Assembly (NCBI GenBank): GCA_965238125.1
Contig: OZ250179.1
Coordinates: 1,922,001 to 1,986,000 of the forward strand
From: UBA6623 sp965238125
GTDB taxonomy: Bacteria; Acidobacteriota; Terriglobia; Bryobacterales; UBA6623
Length of the DNA stretch: 64,000 nucleotides
Reading direction: 5' to 3'
This document shows positions 1-8,834 of this stretch, piece by piece. Under the pieces are notes generated by a model, which was not told the DNA's origin, did no database searches, and was given only the letters and a program-made list of their open reading frames with translations. Every line of letters begins with the position of its first letter. Within the stretch, counting starts at the first letter, position 1. A program made the translations under genes and the position numbers.

Positions 1-1896
1 TTGGCTCTCCATTCGCTTCCTTCCAACCCCGGCTTTGAGCGCTTGCGCGGAGAATCCGTTCTCGAACGCGTTCGCAACCTGGACGCGCGGACCCGCGAAC
101 ACGGTTTGGCTTCCCTCAAGCCCTCGTCCGACAATCTGATTCCGATCGGCATGGAAATCAACGGGACGGGCCAGGTCACCAAGAACGGCTACGGCGTTTT
201 GAGCCTGCCCGGGCAGGCCGAGCAGCATCCGGAATGGGCGGACATGGTGGGTGAGGAGGTGAAACAGATCCGGGCCGCGATTCGGAGGGATCACGGAGTG
301 CGACTTCGCTACTTGATCTGGGCCGGCATGGGCGGGTCCGCGGAGGACAAGGCTTTCTACCAGGCCGCCGGGCTGGTGCGCAAGGGTTTGCGGGTCTACA
401 TTCTCGATTCCACCGACCCGGCCAAGCTGCGCTCCATCCTCGAGCATATCGAGACGTCCGAGAAACAGCCTTTAAAAGAGGCGTTGCGGAAGACCTTGGT
501 CGTGGGTATGGCGATGGGCATGACGTCCTACGAGCCGGTGTTGAATCTGGGGGTTCTCGACGCGCTCTACAAGAAACTGCGTATCTCCAACCAATCGAAC
601 TTTATCTACATGACGCTGCCGGACTCGATCCTGGATCGCTTCGGGCGCGAGCGAGGCTTTCGGCGCGTCGAGTTGCAGCTCGATGACGACAACACGACGG
701 CGGGGCGTCACAGCGGCCCGCTGACGCGCGGCAGCCTCTATCCGCTGGCGTTGGCCGGGTGCGATCTGTCGGCGTGGATGGGGGCGACGAAGCTGAACGA
801 TGACGAAAAAAACGCGGCTCTGGAGCTGGCGGGTTTTCTCCAGGCGAACGCGCTTGCCGGCCGCGACAAATTGACGCTTTTTTTGGCGCGGGAATGGTCG
901 GGCGGCGCGGTTTGGACCAAGCAGGATTTCGAGGAGAGTCTCGGCAAGAGCGAGCAGATCGGCATCAAGGTCGCGATCGGCGAAAGGATCAAGCCGCTGA
1001 ACTATTTCCCGCCCAAAGAGCGCGCACAAGACCGCTGTTTTTTGGTCGTCAACGCACGCGGCCTCCACAATCCCGACGCCGACCAAGTGAGTCGGCTGCG
1101 TCGCGCCGGCTACCCGCTGGCCGTGCTCCGGCTGCACGGGGAAGCCGCCCTGGCGCGCTACATGCAGTTCATCCACTACACCGTTTTCGGGTTGGGATAC
1201 TTGCGCGACATGAATTTCGTGACGCAGCCGGGCGTGGAACTGTATAAGACGATCGCCGGTGAAATCAACGCCGAGGCCCAGAAGGTCGGCGGAACGGCGC
1301 GGACCGAGGCTTGGCGCGCGACCGTCGATGCGCCGTGCAGCATTCGCTGGCGGGGAGGATTGACGGTTCACCTGGGAGCTTTGCGGCGTCTCGCCGCGGT
1401 TTCCGACGAGCATCTGCGCTGCGAGAACGGCAACGCGGCGGCGATCTACGCGGCCGTGCTCCGCTCATTGGTCCAGGAGGGGAAAGTCTCCTACGGCGAG
1501 CTGACCTACTTCGGAGATACACGCTACCATGCTCCCGGCAAAGCCTTGTTGCGAACGTTGGACCGCGCCGCCGACGGCATCTTTCGCTCTCGGCTGAAGA
1601 TGCCGGCCGACGTTTATGAAGGGCCGGCGATGAACCACTCCTTTCATGAAATGATTATTGGCTACGGCCACGGCTTTTCGACCGTGCTGCTGAGCGAAAA
1701 AGCGGCCGGTTTCAAGAAAGTCGACTACCCGCCCGACTACCATCAGGCGCAATGGCTGGCCACCCAGGAAGCCCTTGCGCGCAGAGGGCGGGCCGTGGCG
1801 GGCATCACGATCCGCGATTTGAGCGAACGCAGCCGGCAAACCGTGAAGGAGTTTTTCTCCGAGGTGGCGCGTCGCGTCGGGCGGCGGCGGAGTTAG
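1..1896 (+). CDS. pgi: Glucose-6-phosphate isomerase (SIS-fold), start possibly outside the window
   Basis: The 631-residue product resembles the long bacterial phosphoglucose isomerases that interconvert glucose-6-phosphate and fructose-6-phosphate in the cytoplasm. A sugar-isomerase (SIS) nucleotide-like fold is suggested by the glycine-rich loop GMGGS at about residues 109-113 followed by two alpha/beta halves, and by the segment around residue 230 (DDDNTTAGRHSGPLTRGS), which is typical of this isomerase group. The reading frame opens with TTG at base 1, so the real start may lie upstream and cannot be judged. A 44-residue membrane peptide gene begins 3 bases after the TAG stop, suggesting cotranscription. 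Family assignment is from remembered sequence similarity; function is inferred. Confidence 0.8.
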   Translation: MALHSLPSNPGFERLRGESVLERVRNLDARTREHGLASLKPSSDNLIPIGMEINGTGQVTKNGYGVLSLPGQAEQHPEWADMVGEEVKQIRAAIRRDHGVRLRYLIWAGMGGSAEDKAFYQAAGLVRKGLRVYILDSTDPAKLRSILEHIETSEKQPLKEALRKTLVVGMAMGMTSYEPVLNLGVLDALYKKLRISNQSNFIYMTLPDSILDRFGRERGFRRVELQLDDDNTTAGRHSGPLTRGSLYPLALAGCDLSAWMGATKLNDDEKNAALELAGFLQANALAGRDKLTLFLAREWSGGAVWTKQDFEESLGKSEQIGIKVAIGERIKPLNYFPPKERAQDRCFLVVNARGLHNPDADQVSRLRRAGYPLAVLRLHGEAALARYMQFIHYTVFGLGYLRDMNFVTQPGVELYKTIAGEINAEAQKVGGTARTEAWRATVDAPCSIRWRGGLTVHLGALRRLAAVSDEHLRCENGNAAAIYAAVLRSLVQEGKVSYGELTYFGDTRYHAPGKALLRTLDRAADGIFRSRLKMPADVYEGPAMNHSFHEMIIGYGHGFSTVLLSEKAAGFKKVDYPPDYHQAQWLATQEALARRGRAVAGITIRDLSERSRQTVKEFFSEVARRVGRRRS

Positions 1897-1899
1897 AAA

Positions 1900-2034
1900 A
1901 TGTCACGTTGGAAAGCGGCGAAGGGCCGCAAGAAATACAAGGAATCCAAAGCCGGTGCCGTCGGTTGCGTGCTCGCCATCGTGCTCGTGCTGGTGTTTTT
2001 CATATGGAGCTTTTCGGCTATCGTGCGTCCCTGA
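1900..2034 (+). CDS. Small single-pass membrane protein (44 aa)
   Basis: An ATG starts only 3 bases after the pgi stop codon. The predicted 44-residue peptide has a very basic N-terminus (MSRWKAAKGRKKYKESKAG) and one strongly hydrophobic helix at about residues 20-40 (GCVLAIVLVLVFFIWSFSAI), followed by VRP and a TGA stop. This positive-inside pattern predicts a single-pass inner-membrane peptide with a cytoplasmic N-terminus. Tight spacing suggests translational coupling to pgi. I do not recognise a family. The hydrophobic, charge-asymmetric composition supports a real gene, but it has not been compared with homologues. Confidence 0.5.
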   Translation: MSRWKAAKGRKKYKESKAGAVGCVLAIVLVLVFFIWSFSAIVRP

Positions 2035-2086
2035 TCGAGTTGCGTACACGGTTCGAGTGTGGCGTGAGCGTCCACGCTTGCCGCGA

Positions 2087-2164
2087 ACCGATTCATCGGT
2101 TCGTATTTTGGATTGTCGACTTGGGAGTTCTCGTGCATGCGAGGATACGAACCGATGAATCGGT
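2087..2164. repeat. Inverted repeat of 20-bp arms, each arm itself a hairpin
   Basis: The 20-bp arm at 2087-2106 (accgattcatcggttcgtat) is the exact reverse complement of 2145-2164, with a 38-bp spacer. Within each arm accgat and atcggt pair around two bases, so every arm can fold alone or the two can pair together. It lies between the 44-aa gene and the aminotransferase gene, so it may be a terminator or a REP-like repeat. No T-tract follows. Confidence 0.7.
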
Positions 2165-2226
2165 CCGCAGCAAGGCTGGAGCCTCACGCCGCGACCCTGG
2201 CTTGGTGCGCGAATAGGAGACCCGTG

Positions 2227-3495
2227 ATGAGTAAAGCAAGACCCCCAACTCCCTCGAGGCGCGAGTTCCTAGCCCGCGGCGCCGCTTTTCTTCCGGCGGC
2301 GGCCGCGACGATCACCGAGTTAGCGCCTCTACTCTCCGCCGCCGGGGATGAGGGCTATTGGAAACTCGTTCGGGAGCAGTTTGCCTTTCGGGATGAAAAG
2401 GTTCCCATGAATGCCGCGAACCTCTGTCCGGCGCCGCGCGTGGTGGCCGAGCGCGTCGCCGACTTGACGCGCGATATCGATGTCGATTGCTCTTTTCAGA
2501 ACCGCGACAAATTCGTGCCGATTCTCGAACGCGCCCGCGAGAAGGTCGCCCGGCAGCTCGGTGTTTCGGCTGACGAGATTGCTTTCGTTCGCAACACGAG
2601 CGAGGCGAATAATACGATCAACAACGGCTTGACGCTCTCCGCCGGCGATGAGATTCTGCTGTGGGACCAAAACCACCCGACGAACAACGTAGCCTGGGAA
2701 GTTCGCGCCAAGCGTTTCGGCTATCGCGTGCGGCGCGTGGCGACACCGGCCGCTCCGACGAGCGAAGACGAGTTGCAGGCGATTTTCGTGAACGCTTTCA
2801 GTCCTCGAACGCGCGTGCTGGCGATCACTCATGCCTCGAATATCAGCGGTCAGCGCTTGCCGGTCGAGGCGCTGGCGGCGGCGGCTCGCCGGCGCGGTAT
2901 CTACCTTCATGTCGATGGCGCTCAAAGTTGGGGCGCTTTCGATCTCGACTTGCGCCGGCTGGGGGCGGACTCGTTCACCGCCAGCGCTCACAAGTGGTTT
3001 TGTGGCCCCAAGGAGGTTGGGCTGCTCTATGTTCGCCGGGAAAGAGTCGCGGAGATTTGGCCGAATGTGGTGGCGCCGGGTTGGGGCGCCGACGCGGATC
3101 CGGATGTTGCGGGGGCGCGCAAGTTTGAGTCTTTCGGTCAGCGGGACGACGCGGCGCTATCGGCGGTCGAAACGGCTGCGGATTTTCACGATCTGATCAC
3201 GCCGGCTCGGGTCGAGGCGCGCGTATTCGAGCTGGCCGCGCGCCTCAAGAGCGGCTTGCGGAAACTCGGCGTGAAAGCGGTGACGCCCGCCGATCCCGCC
3301 CTCAGCGCGGGCGTGTGCATCATCGAAGTGCCCGAGGCCAACGGAAAAGAGTTGCTCGACCGGATCTACCGCGAACACGGCATCGCCGGATCGACGGCGG
3401 GCGGCTTTCGGCTCTGTCCACATATCTACAACACGCACGAGCATGTGGATCGCGCGATCGAGGGGATCAAGCGGCTACTTCCTTTGGTGGCGTGA
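2227..3495 (+). CDS. Tat-exported class V aminotransferase-like PLP enzyme
   Basis: The 422-residue product starts at ATG 2227, preceded by an AGGAGA ribosome-binding site; longer in-frame starts lack one. The N-terminus (PSRREFLARGAAFLPAAAA) is a twin-arginine signal, so the enzyme is probably exported folded. The rest matches the class V aminotransferase / cysteine desulfurase / isopenicillin N epimerase fold: residues 123-135 (NTSEANNTINNG) bind phosphate, D230 and Q233 in HVDGAQSWG contact the cofactor, and K256 in ASAHKW is the predicted Schiff-base lysine. Substrate is unknown; exported members of this family are frequent in Acidobacteriota and Planctomycetes and often act on modified amino acids. 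It stands alone with about 180 bases downstream before the next gene. Confidence 0.82.
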   Translation: MSKARPPTPSRREFLARGAAFLPAAAATITELAPLLSAAGDEGYWKLVREQFAFRDEKVPMNAANLCPAPRVVAERVADLTRDIDVDCSFQNRDKFVPILERAREKVARQLGVSADEIAFVRNTSEANNTINNGLTLSAGDEILLWDQNHPTNNVAWEVRAKRFGYRVRRVATPAAPTSEDELQAIFVNAFSPRTRVLAITHASNISGQRLPVEALAAAARRRGIYLHVDGAQSWGAFDLDLRRLGADSFTASAHKWFCGPKEVGLLYVRRERVAEIWPNVVAPGWGADADPDVAGARKFESFGQRDDAALSAVETAADFHDLITPARVEARVFELAARLKSGLRKLGVKAVTPADPALSAGVCIIEVPEANGKELLDRIYREHGIAGSTAGGFRLCPHIYNTHEHVDRAIEGIKRLLPLVA

Positions 3496-3677
3496 ACCTG
3501 TTCGTCCGTTGAAAGTTCATGGGATTCGGAGGGCACGACCGCGCCGTATCGTTCAGGTAGGAAAACTTGGCGTGGAGCGGCATCCGATGCGGGACAAGCT
3601 GAGAGCTTGCCCTAACTGTTGGCTAGGACAAACAAGAGTGTTTGTCGCTACCGGCAGACCTTTATGAAAGTCCGAAC

Positions 3678-4052
3678 ATGTCCGGCGACATCCCCGAGAA
3701 AATTCGTCGCCGCTTGATCCAGCTTCGCGGTGAAATACTCGGCCATCTCGGCCGCACTGAGTCGGACACCGCCGGCTGTGGACGCTGTTTGCTTCCCTAC
3801 CCGGAAGGCGATTTCGAATCCTACGACTTTTGCCCTTGGTGCTCGTTCGCGATCCGCGGCCGAGAGCCGCGTTATGATGAGTCGCGCAAGATCATCCTGA
3901 GCGAACGCTACGGCTCGGACGAAATCCAGTGTGGAGAATGCGCCGGGGAATATGAGCAGCCGACTCGGTACCCGTTCAAGTTTTGTCCGCATTGTGGGGC
4001 GCCTTTTGCCGAGCAGGATGAAATCTTGATCGAGTTGCCATGGGTGCGTTGA
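3678..4052 (+). CDS. Double zinc-ribbon protein (124 aa), function unknown
   Basis: The 124-residue protein starts at ATG 3678 (a TTG at 3642 in frame is possible but adds no recognisable sequence). Two CxxC pairs of pairs are visible: CGRC...CPWC near residues 36-57 and CGEC...CPHC near residues 85-110, giving two four-cysteine zinc-ribbon modules. The helix before them (KIRRRLIQLRGEILGHL) is amphipathic. Such short zinc-ribbon proteins may bind nucleic acid or protein, but no named family was recognised. It ends 40 bases before the oligopeptidase B gene on the same strand and could be cotranscribed with it. Confidence 0.6.
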   Translation: MSGDIPEKIRRRLIQLRGEILGHLGRTESDTAGCGRCLLPYPEGDFESYDFCPWCSFAIRGREPRYDESRKIILSERYGSDEIQCGECAGEYEQPTRYPFKFCPHCGAPFAEQDEILIELPWVR

Positions 4053-5281
4053 CCGCCGCCGGTAGGGGAACAAGACAAGGGAGATCAGGCTGTTGACGAT
4101 ATCGCACAACTTGCCTGAGAAACGCCGCCGTCTCTCGATCAGCTTGCGGGCGGGCGTCGCGGCGGCATCCATTATTCTGGGAACCATGGCCTGTAGCGAG
4201 CCGACTCCGGTGGATGCACCGGTCGCGAAAATTGTTCCCCATACCGAAACCGTGCACGGCGACGAGCGCACGGACAACTATTTTTGGCTCCGCAAGCGCG
4301 GAAATGCCGAAGTGATCGCTTATCTCGAAGCCGAAAACGCCTACACGAAATCCGTGATGCAGCCGACCGAGGCGCTACGGGAAAAACTCTACGCCGAGCT
4401 GGTCGGGCGCATCAAGGAAACCGACTCCGAGGTGCCGACGCGCATCGACGACTACGAATACTATTCGCGGACCGAGGAAGGCAAACAGTATCGCATCCAC
4501 TGCCGCAAGCGGGCGGCCGAGGGCGCGGACGAAGCCGAGGAAGAGATCCTTCTCGATGAAAACACCGAGGCTGAGGGCGAAAAATATTATCGGCTCGGGG
4601 CGTTCGAGGTCAGCCCGGATCATCGCCTGCTGGCGGTCTCGGCCGATACCGACGGCTCGGAAACCTATACCCTGCGCGTCAAGGATCTGACCACCGGTGA
4701 ATGGCGCGAAGACGAGATTCCCAATACGTATTCCGGGGTCGAGTGGGCCAACGACAACCGGACGTTCTTCTACAACACGCTTGACGAAGCCAAACGCCCG
4801 TACAAACTGTTTCGCCACTTGCTGGGAGACGATCCCGCTTCCGACGCCGTCGTATTTCATGAACCCGATGACGCCTTCCATCTGAGCCTGGGCAAGACGC
4901 GCAGCAAGAAATATTTATTGCTCGAGCTCAAAAGCAACATGACGTCGGAGATCCATTACCTCGACGCCGACCGCCCCGGCCGGGACTTTCGCGTCATCGA
5001 ACCGCGCCGCCAAGAGGTTGAGTACGAGGTTCACCACGGGCGGGACCGGTTTTTCATCCGCACGAACGATCGCGCGAAGAACTTTCGCTTGATGGAGGCG
5101 CCGGTGAGCGATCCTTCCCGCAAGCGCTGGAAGGAGGTCATTCCCCACGACGACGACGTTTTGATCGAGGCCGTCAGCGTCTTTCAGAACCATCTCGCCG
5201 TGTGGACCCGCGCCGGCGGCCTCGAACATATCCAAATTCGCGACCTGCATTCGGGCCGAACTCACGAGGTCGAGTTCGAAG

Positions 5282-6948
5282 CCCGGATTTCCACTTTAGT
5301 TTCGGTTCTGCTAACCATCGGGTGGACTCGGACGCCTTTATTTATGCGGGCTTGAAAGCACTCAAGGCGCTGAGGAGATCAACACCCAATGGGTGAAAAA
5401 GAAAACAAACCGTTTCAGCTCACCTTCAATGGATTTCTCAAGGTCGATTTCCAAGGATCGCGAGTCACCTCGGATGGCGGGCTGATTCTCATTCGCGAAC
5501 TGGACGAACGACTCGGACTAGGCAAGCTGATAGACGAGCATCTGACGGATTCGCGGCAAGGCTCGAACAAGAAGTTCCCGTTCGTCGATCTGCTGCGACA
5601 GTCGGTCTACTCCCGCTTGGCGGGCTACGAGGATCTCAACGACGCCGTTCGTGTCTCCGCCGATCCAACCTTTCGGCTGATTGGCTCGAAGAAGAACTGG
5701 GATCGCGGCGCGGCGCTGACCTCCCGGCTGCAGAGCTTCGAGACCGCCATGCTCGCCGGCGACGAGAATCTGATCGGGCTGATGGCGGTGAACCGCGAGT
5801 TGATCGCGCAAGCCGAGGCCGGTGATGACTCCGAGTGCGTCGTGCTGGACATGGACTCTACCGAGAGCCCCGTCCACGGCCGGCAGGAAGGCAGCGCCTA
5901 CAACGGCCACTTCGAGTCGGTCTGCTACCACCCACTGTTGCTGTTCAACCAGCACGGCGATTGCTTGGCGGCAAAGTTGCGACCGGGCAACGTGTCCAGC
6001 GCCGAGGACTGGGACGAGCTGCTGCTGCCGGAAATCGAACGCCAACAGGCGGAGGGCAAACAGGTGACGTTCCGGGCCGATGCCGCCTTCGCCAAGCCGG
6101 ATATTTACGAGACGTTGGAGGAGCGCGGCGTGGACTACGTGATTCGCATCCCGGCCAACAAGAGCCTGGAGCTGGAGATCGAAGATATCCTGTTTCGTCC
6201 GCCGGGCAGGCCGAGCGCAAAGCCCCTGGTGCGCTACAGGAGCTTTCGGTATCAGGCCGCGAGCTGGTCGAAGTTCCCGGCGGGTTGTTGCGAAGGTCGA
6301 GCATCACCAAGGTGAGTTGTTTCCTCGCGTCGGTTTCATCGTCACGAGCATGGCCTTGCCGAGCCGCTCGCTGGTGCGGTTCTACAACAAGCGCGGCACG
6401 GCGGAGCAGTGGATCAAGGAAGGCAAACAAGCGACGCATTGGACAAGGCTGTCATGCCATCGGTTCCGGGCCAACGAAGTGCGACTGCAACTCAGCGTGC
6501 TGGCCTATAACCTGGGGAACCTATGGCGGAGGCTCGGGCTGCCGCAACGGATCAAGAGCTGGTCGCTGACGAGCTTGCAACAGCGGCTGATGAAGACGGG
6601 CGGTAGGCTGGTCAAGCATGCGCGGTACTATTGGCTGCTGTTGGCCGAAGGACATCTGAACCGGCGGCTGTTCGGCGACATGCTGCATAGGATCTGGGCG
6701 CTGCCTGTGCCGGGTGGGTAGCGTTGCCCGGGCGAGGATCAACAGTTTTTGGCTCCAAAAAGGTTTCGCAGGGAGCAGTGTCGGCCGGAGCGCCGTTCAG
6801 TCCGCTCAATCAACGTCTGTGAGCGGACGGACGAGCCCTGGCGCCTACCGGCGGAGGTGATGTGCAGGGTTCAGCGCGAAAAGACGTGGTATTCGGCGCA
6901 GCGGGGGTGTATCCTGTGACCGTGCCAGGGCCAAAATGGAAATCCTGG
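5282..6948 (+). mobile_element. IS1380-family insertion sequence, copy A (1,667 bp)
   Basis: Ends are defined by imperfect inverted repeats: cccggatttccacttt at the left and the complement ccaggatttccatttt at the right. The flanking bases cgaag occur at 5277-5281 and 6949-6953, a 4-5 bp target duplication as expected for IS1380 elements. Copy A differs from copies B, C and D in its left 100 bp and at many internal positions, so it is a separate isoform, while the last 220 bp after the transposase are shared by all. Its transposase is frameshifted. Confidence 0.9.
5389..6721 (+). pseudogene. IS1380-family transposase, frameshifted
   Basis: The frame from ATG 5389 matches the 443-residue transposases of copies B-D over about 300 residues and then stops at 6315. 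The remaining 134 residues continue in the next frame from 6317 to 6721. Comparison with the intact copies shows one extra base near 6273-6280 (seven bases where six are expected after the serine-lysine codons). The catalytic aspartates in LDMDSTES and FRADAAF lie before the shift and the glutamate in GTAEQWIKEG after it, so no single product holds the full DDE triad. A programmed frameshift is less likely because the other copies are in one frame. Confidence 0.85.
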
Positions 6949-8008
6949 CGAAGAGCCTGTCTATAGCATCGGCCGAGCGTGGAACCCCGAATTTCGCGCC
7001 TCCACGCTTCGTTTCGTCTACAATTCGCTGACCACGTCGCGCTCAGTGTTTGACTACGACATGGACGTGAAAACGCGTGAGCTCAAAAAGCGCTACGAGG
7101 TCCTGGGCGGCTACGACCCGGCCGACTACGCCGCCGAACGCATCTTCGCGAGCGCCGAAGACGGCGTTCAGGTTCCCATTTCGTTGGTGTACAGGAAGGG
7201 ATTCGCCAAGGACGGCTCCAACCCGCTGTTTCTTTACGGGTATGGTTCCTACGGGCACACGATCGACCCCAACTTTTCGTCAACGCGCATCAGTTTGCTT
7301 GACCGCGGGTTTGTCTACGCCATCGCGCATGTGCGGGGTGGGGAAGACCTCGGGCGGCGTTGGTACGACCAGGGAAAGCTGCTTCACAAGCGCAATACGT
7401 TCAACGATTTCATCGCCGCCGCCGAGCATCTTGTCGAACAGAAATTCGCCCACCCCGAGCGCGTGGTGATTCAGGGCGGAAGCGCCGGGGGCCTTTTGAT
7501 GGGCGCGGTTCTCAATATGCGCCCGGATTTGTTCCACGCGGCGATCGCGGCGGTGCCATTCGTCGATGTTGTCAATACGATGCTCGACGCGTCGATTCCG
7601 CTGACCGTGACCGAGTATGAGGAATGGGGTAACCCGAACGACAAGAAGTTCTACGATTACATCCTGTCCTACTCGCCCTACGACAATGTCGAGCGCAAGG
7701 ACTACCCGCATTTGCTGGTGACAGCCGGGCTAAACGACCCGCGGGTGCAGTATTGGGAGCCCGCCAAGTGGACCGCGAAATTGCGGGCGTTCAAGACCGA
7801 CACGAATCGCCTTCTGCTCAAGACGAAGATGGGCGCTGGCCACGGCGGGCCCTCGGGCCGCTACGAGCGCCTGCGCGAGCGGGCTTTCGAGTACGCCTTT
7901 CTACTGGACGTGCTGGGAATCAAGGAATAGGCCTCGCCGTTCGCACAGGAGGGATCGAGACTTCTCGCCAACGGCTCACTGACGATTAACGGTTCACGCC
8001 GCCGGTGA

Positions 8009-8701
8009 TCAATCGTCGCCGCCGCCCAGTAGGCCCGACCGCAGCAGGAAGTAGATCAACGTCAACAAGGTGCCCACCGCGGCCGCCACATAGGTCATCG
8101 CGGCGGCATTCAAAACGCGGTCGACCCCTTGGCGCTCATGCGGTGAAATGATCCCCTGCGCCACGACCAATTCCTTGGCGCGCCGGGTCGCGTCGAATTC
8201 CACCGGCAAGGTCACAATCTGGAAAAGCAGAACGGCGGAGAAGAGAACGGCCCCGATGAGGACCATGTTCTGGGAAGCCATGAAGAGCCCGATCAGCATT
8301 ACGAAATAGCCGATCGAGGATCCGATACTCGCCGTCGGCACCAGCATCGTCCGTACCCACAGCGGGGCATAGTGCCTGGCATGCTGAATGGCGTGGCCGG
8401 CTTCATGCGTGGCGACGCCAATGGCGCTAAGCGAGGCGGAATCATAGACTTCTTCCGAGAGTGCCAGCGTCTTGTTGACCGGATTGTAGTGGTCCGACAA
8501 GAAGCCGTGCGTGCGTACGATGTTGACATCTCCGATGCCGGCCCGATCGAGCAAAAGCTTAGCCGCTTGCGCACCCGAATATCCGGTCGCCGAGGGCACC
8601 TTGGAATATTTCTTGAAGGCCGACTTAGTGCGGAAGCTCGCCCACAGCGAAAGCGCCAGCCCCGGCAGCATAAACACCAAATACAAAGGATCAAAGAACA
8701 T
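8009..8701 (-). CDS. Membrane zinc metallopeptidase of the YugP type
   Basis: The 230-residue protein starts at ATG 8701 behind a clear AAAGGAGA site. It has an N-terminal membrane segment (residues 5-22), the zinc-binding HEAGH motif at 99-103, and two or three further hydrophobic segments between about 115 and 225. This organisation, with the short HExxH catalytic core between membrane helices, matches the neutral zinc metallopeptidase family typified by YugP. Substrates are not known for most members. It is convergent with the ptrB remnant, with 78 bases between stop codons, and is followed upstream by the TPP enzyme gene on the same strand. Confidence 0.8.
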   Translation of the reverse strand: MFFDPLYLVFMLPGLALSLWASFRTKSAFKKYSKVPSATGYSGAQAAKLLLDRAGIGDVNIVRTHGFLSDHYNPVNKTLALSEEVYDSASLSAIGVATHEAGHAIQHARHYAPLWVRTMLVPTASIGSSIGYFVMLIGLFMASQNMVLIGAVLFSAVLLFQIVTLPVEFDATRRAKELVVAQGIISPHERQGVDRVLNAAAMTYVAAAVGTLLTLIYFLLRSGLLGGGDD

Positions 8702-8834
8702 GAGATTCTCCTTTACTTCCGATCCTCTTCGGCGGCGTCGCGAGGAGTCGAAGTTCTTCTCATCTTACCCCTTGCCGGAAAAAAGCGGTCCCCGTCTCGC
8801 CGCTGCCGTACGGTAGCTCCCCTGGCTCTTGAAC

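Larger units (their letters stand above)
4093..7930 (+). pseudogene. ptrB: Oligopeptidase B (prolyl oligopeptidase family), split by an IS1380 element
   Basis: The gene is in two pieces, 4093-5280 and 6953-7930. Removing the insertion element and one copy of its target duplication restores one continuous frame of 721 codons, the usual length for this serine peptidase family. The start is TTG 4093 after a GGGAGA motif. Residues 1-34 form a lipoprotein signal ending at GTMAC, so the enzyme was an envelope lipoprotein. The N-terminal half is the beta-propeller; the C-terminal half is the alpha/beta hydrolase domain with the nucleophile in GGSAGG (S573), an aspartate in GLNDPRV (D658) and histidine in GAGHGG (H693) by reconstructed numbering. 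As it stands the first piece ends after about 420 residues and has no catalytic residues, and the second lacks its own start signal, so the gene is probably inactive unless the element excises. Confidence 0.9.

Noticed and set aside
472..1413. Long antisense frames inside pgi and many similar antisense frames elsewhere
   Set aside because: Typical of GC-rich coding DNA; they lack ribosome sites and domain character and lie opposite well-supported genes.
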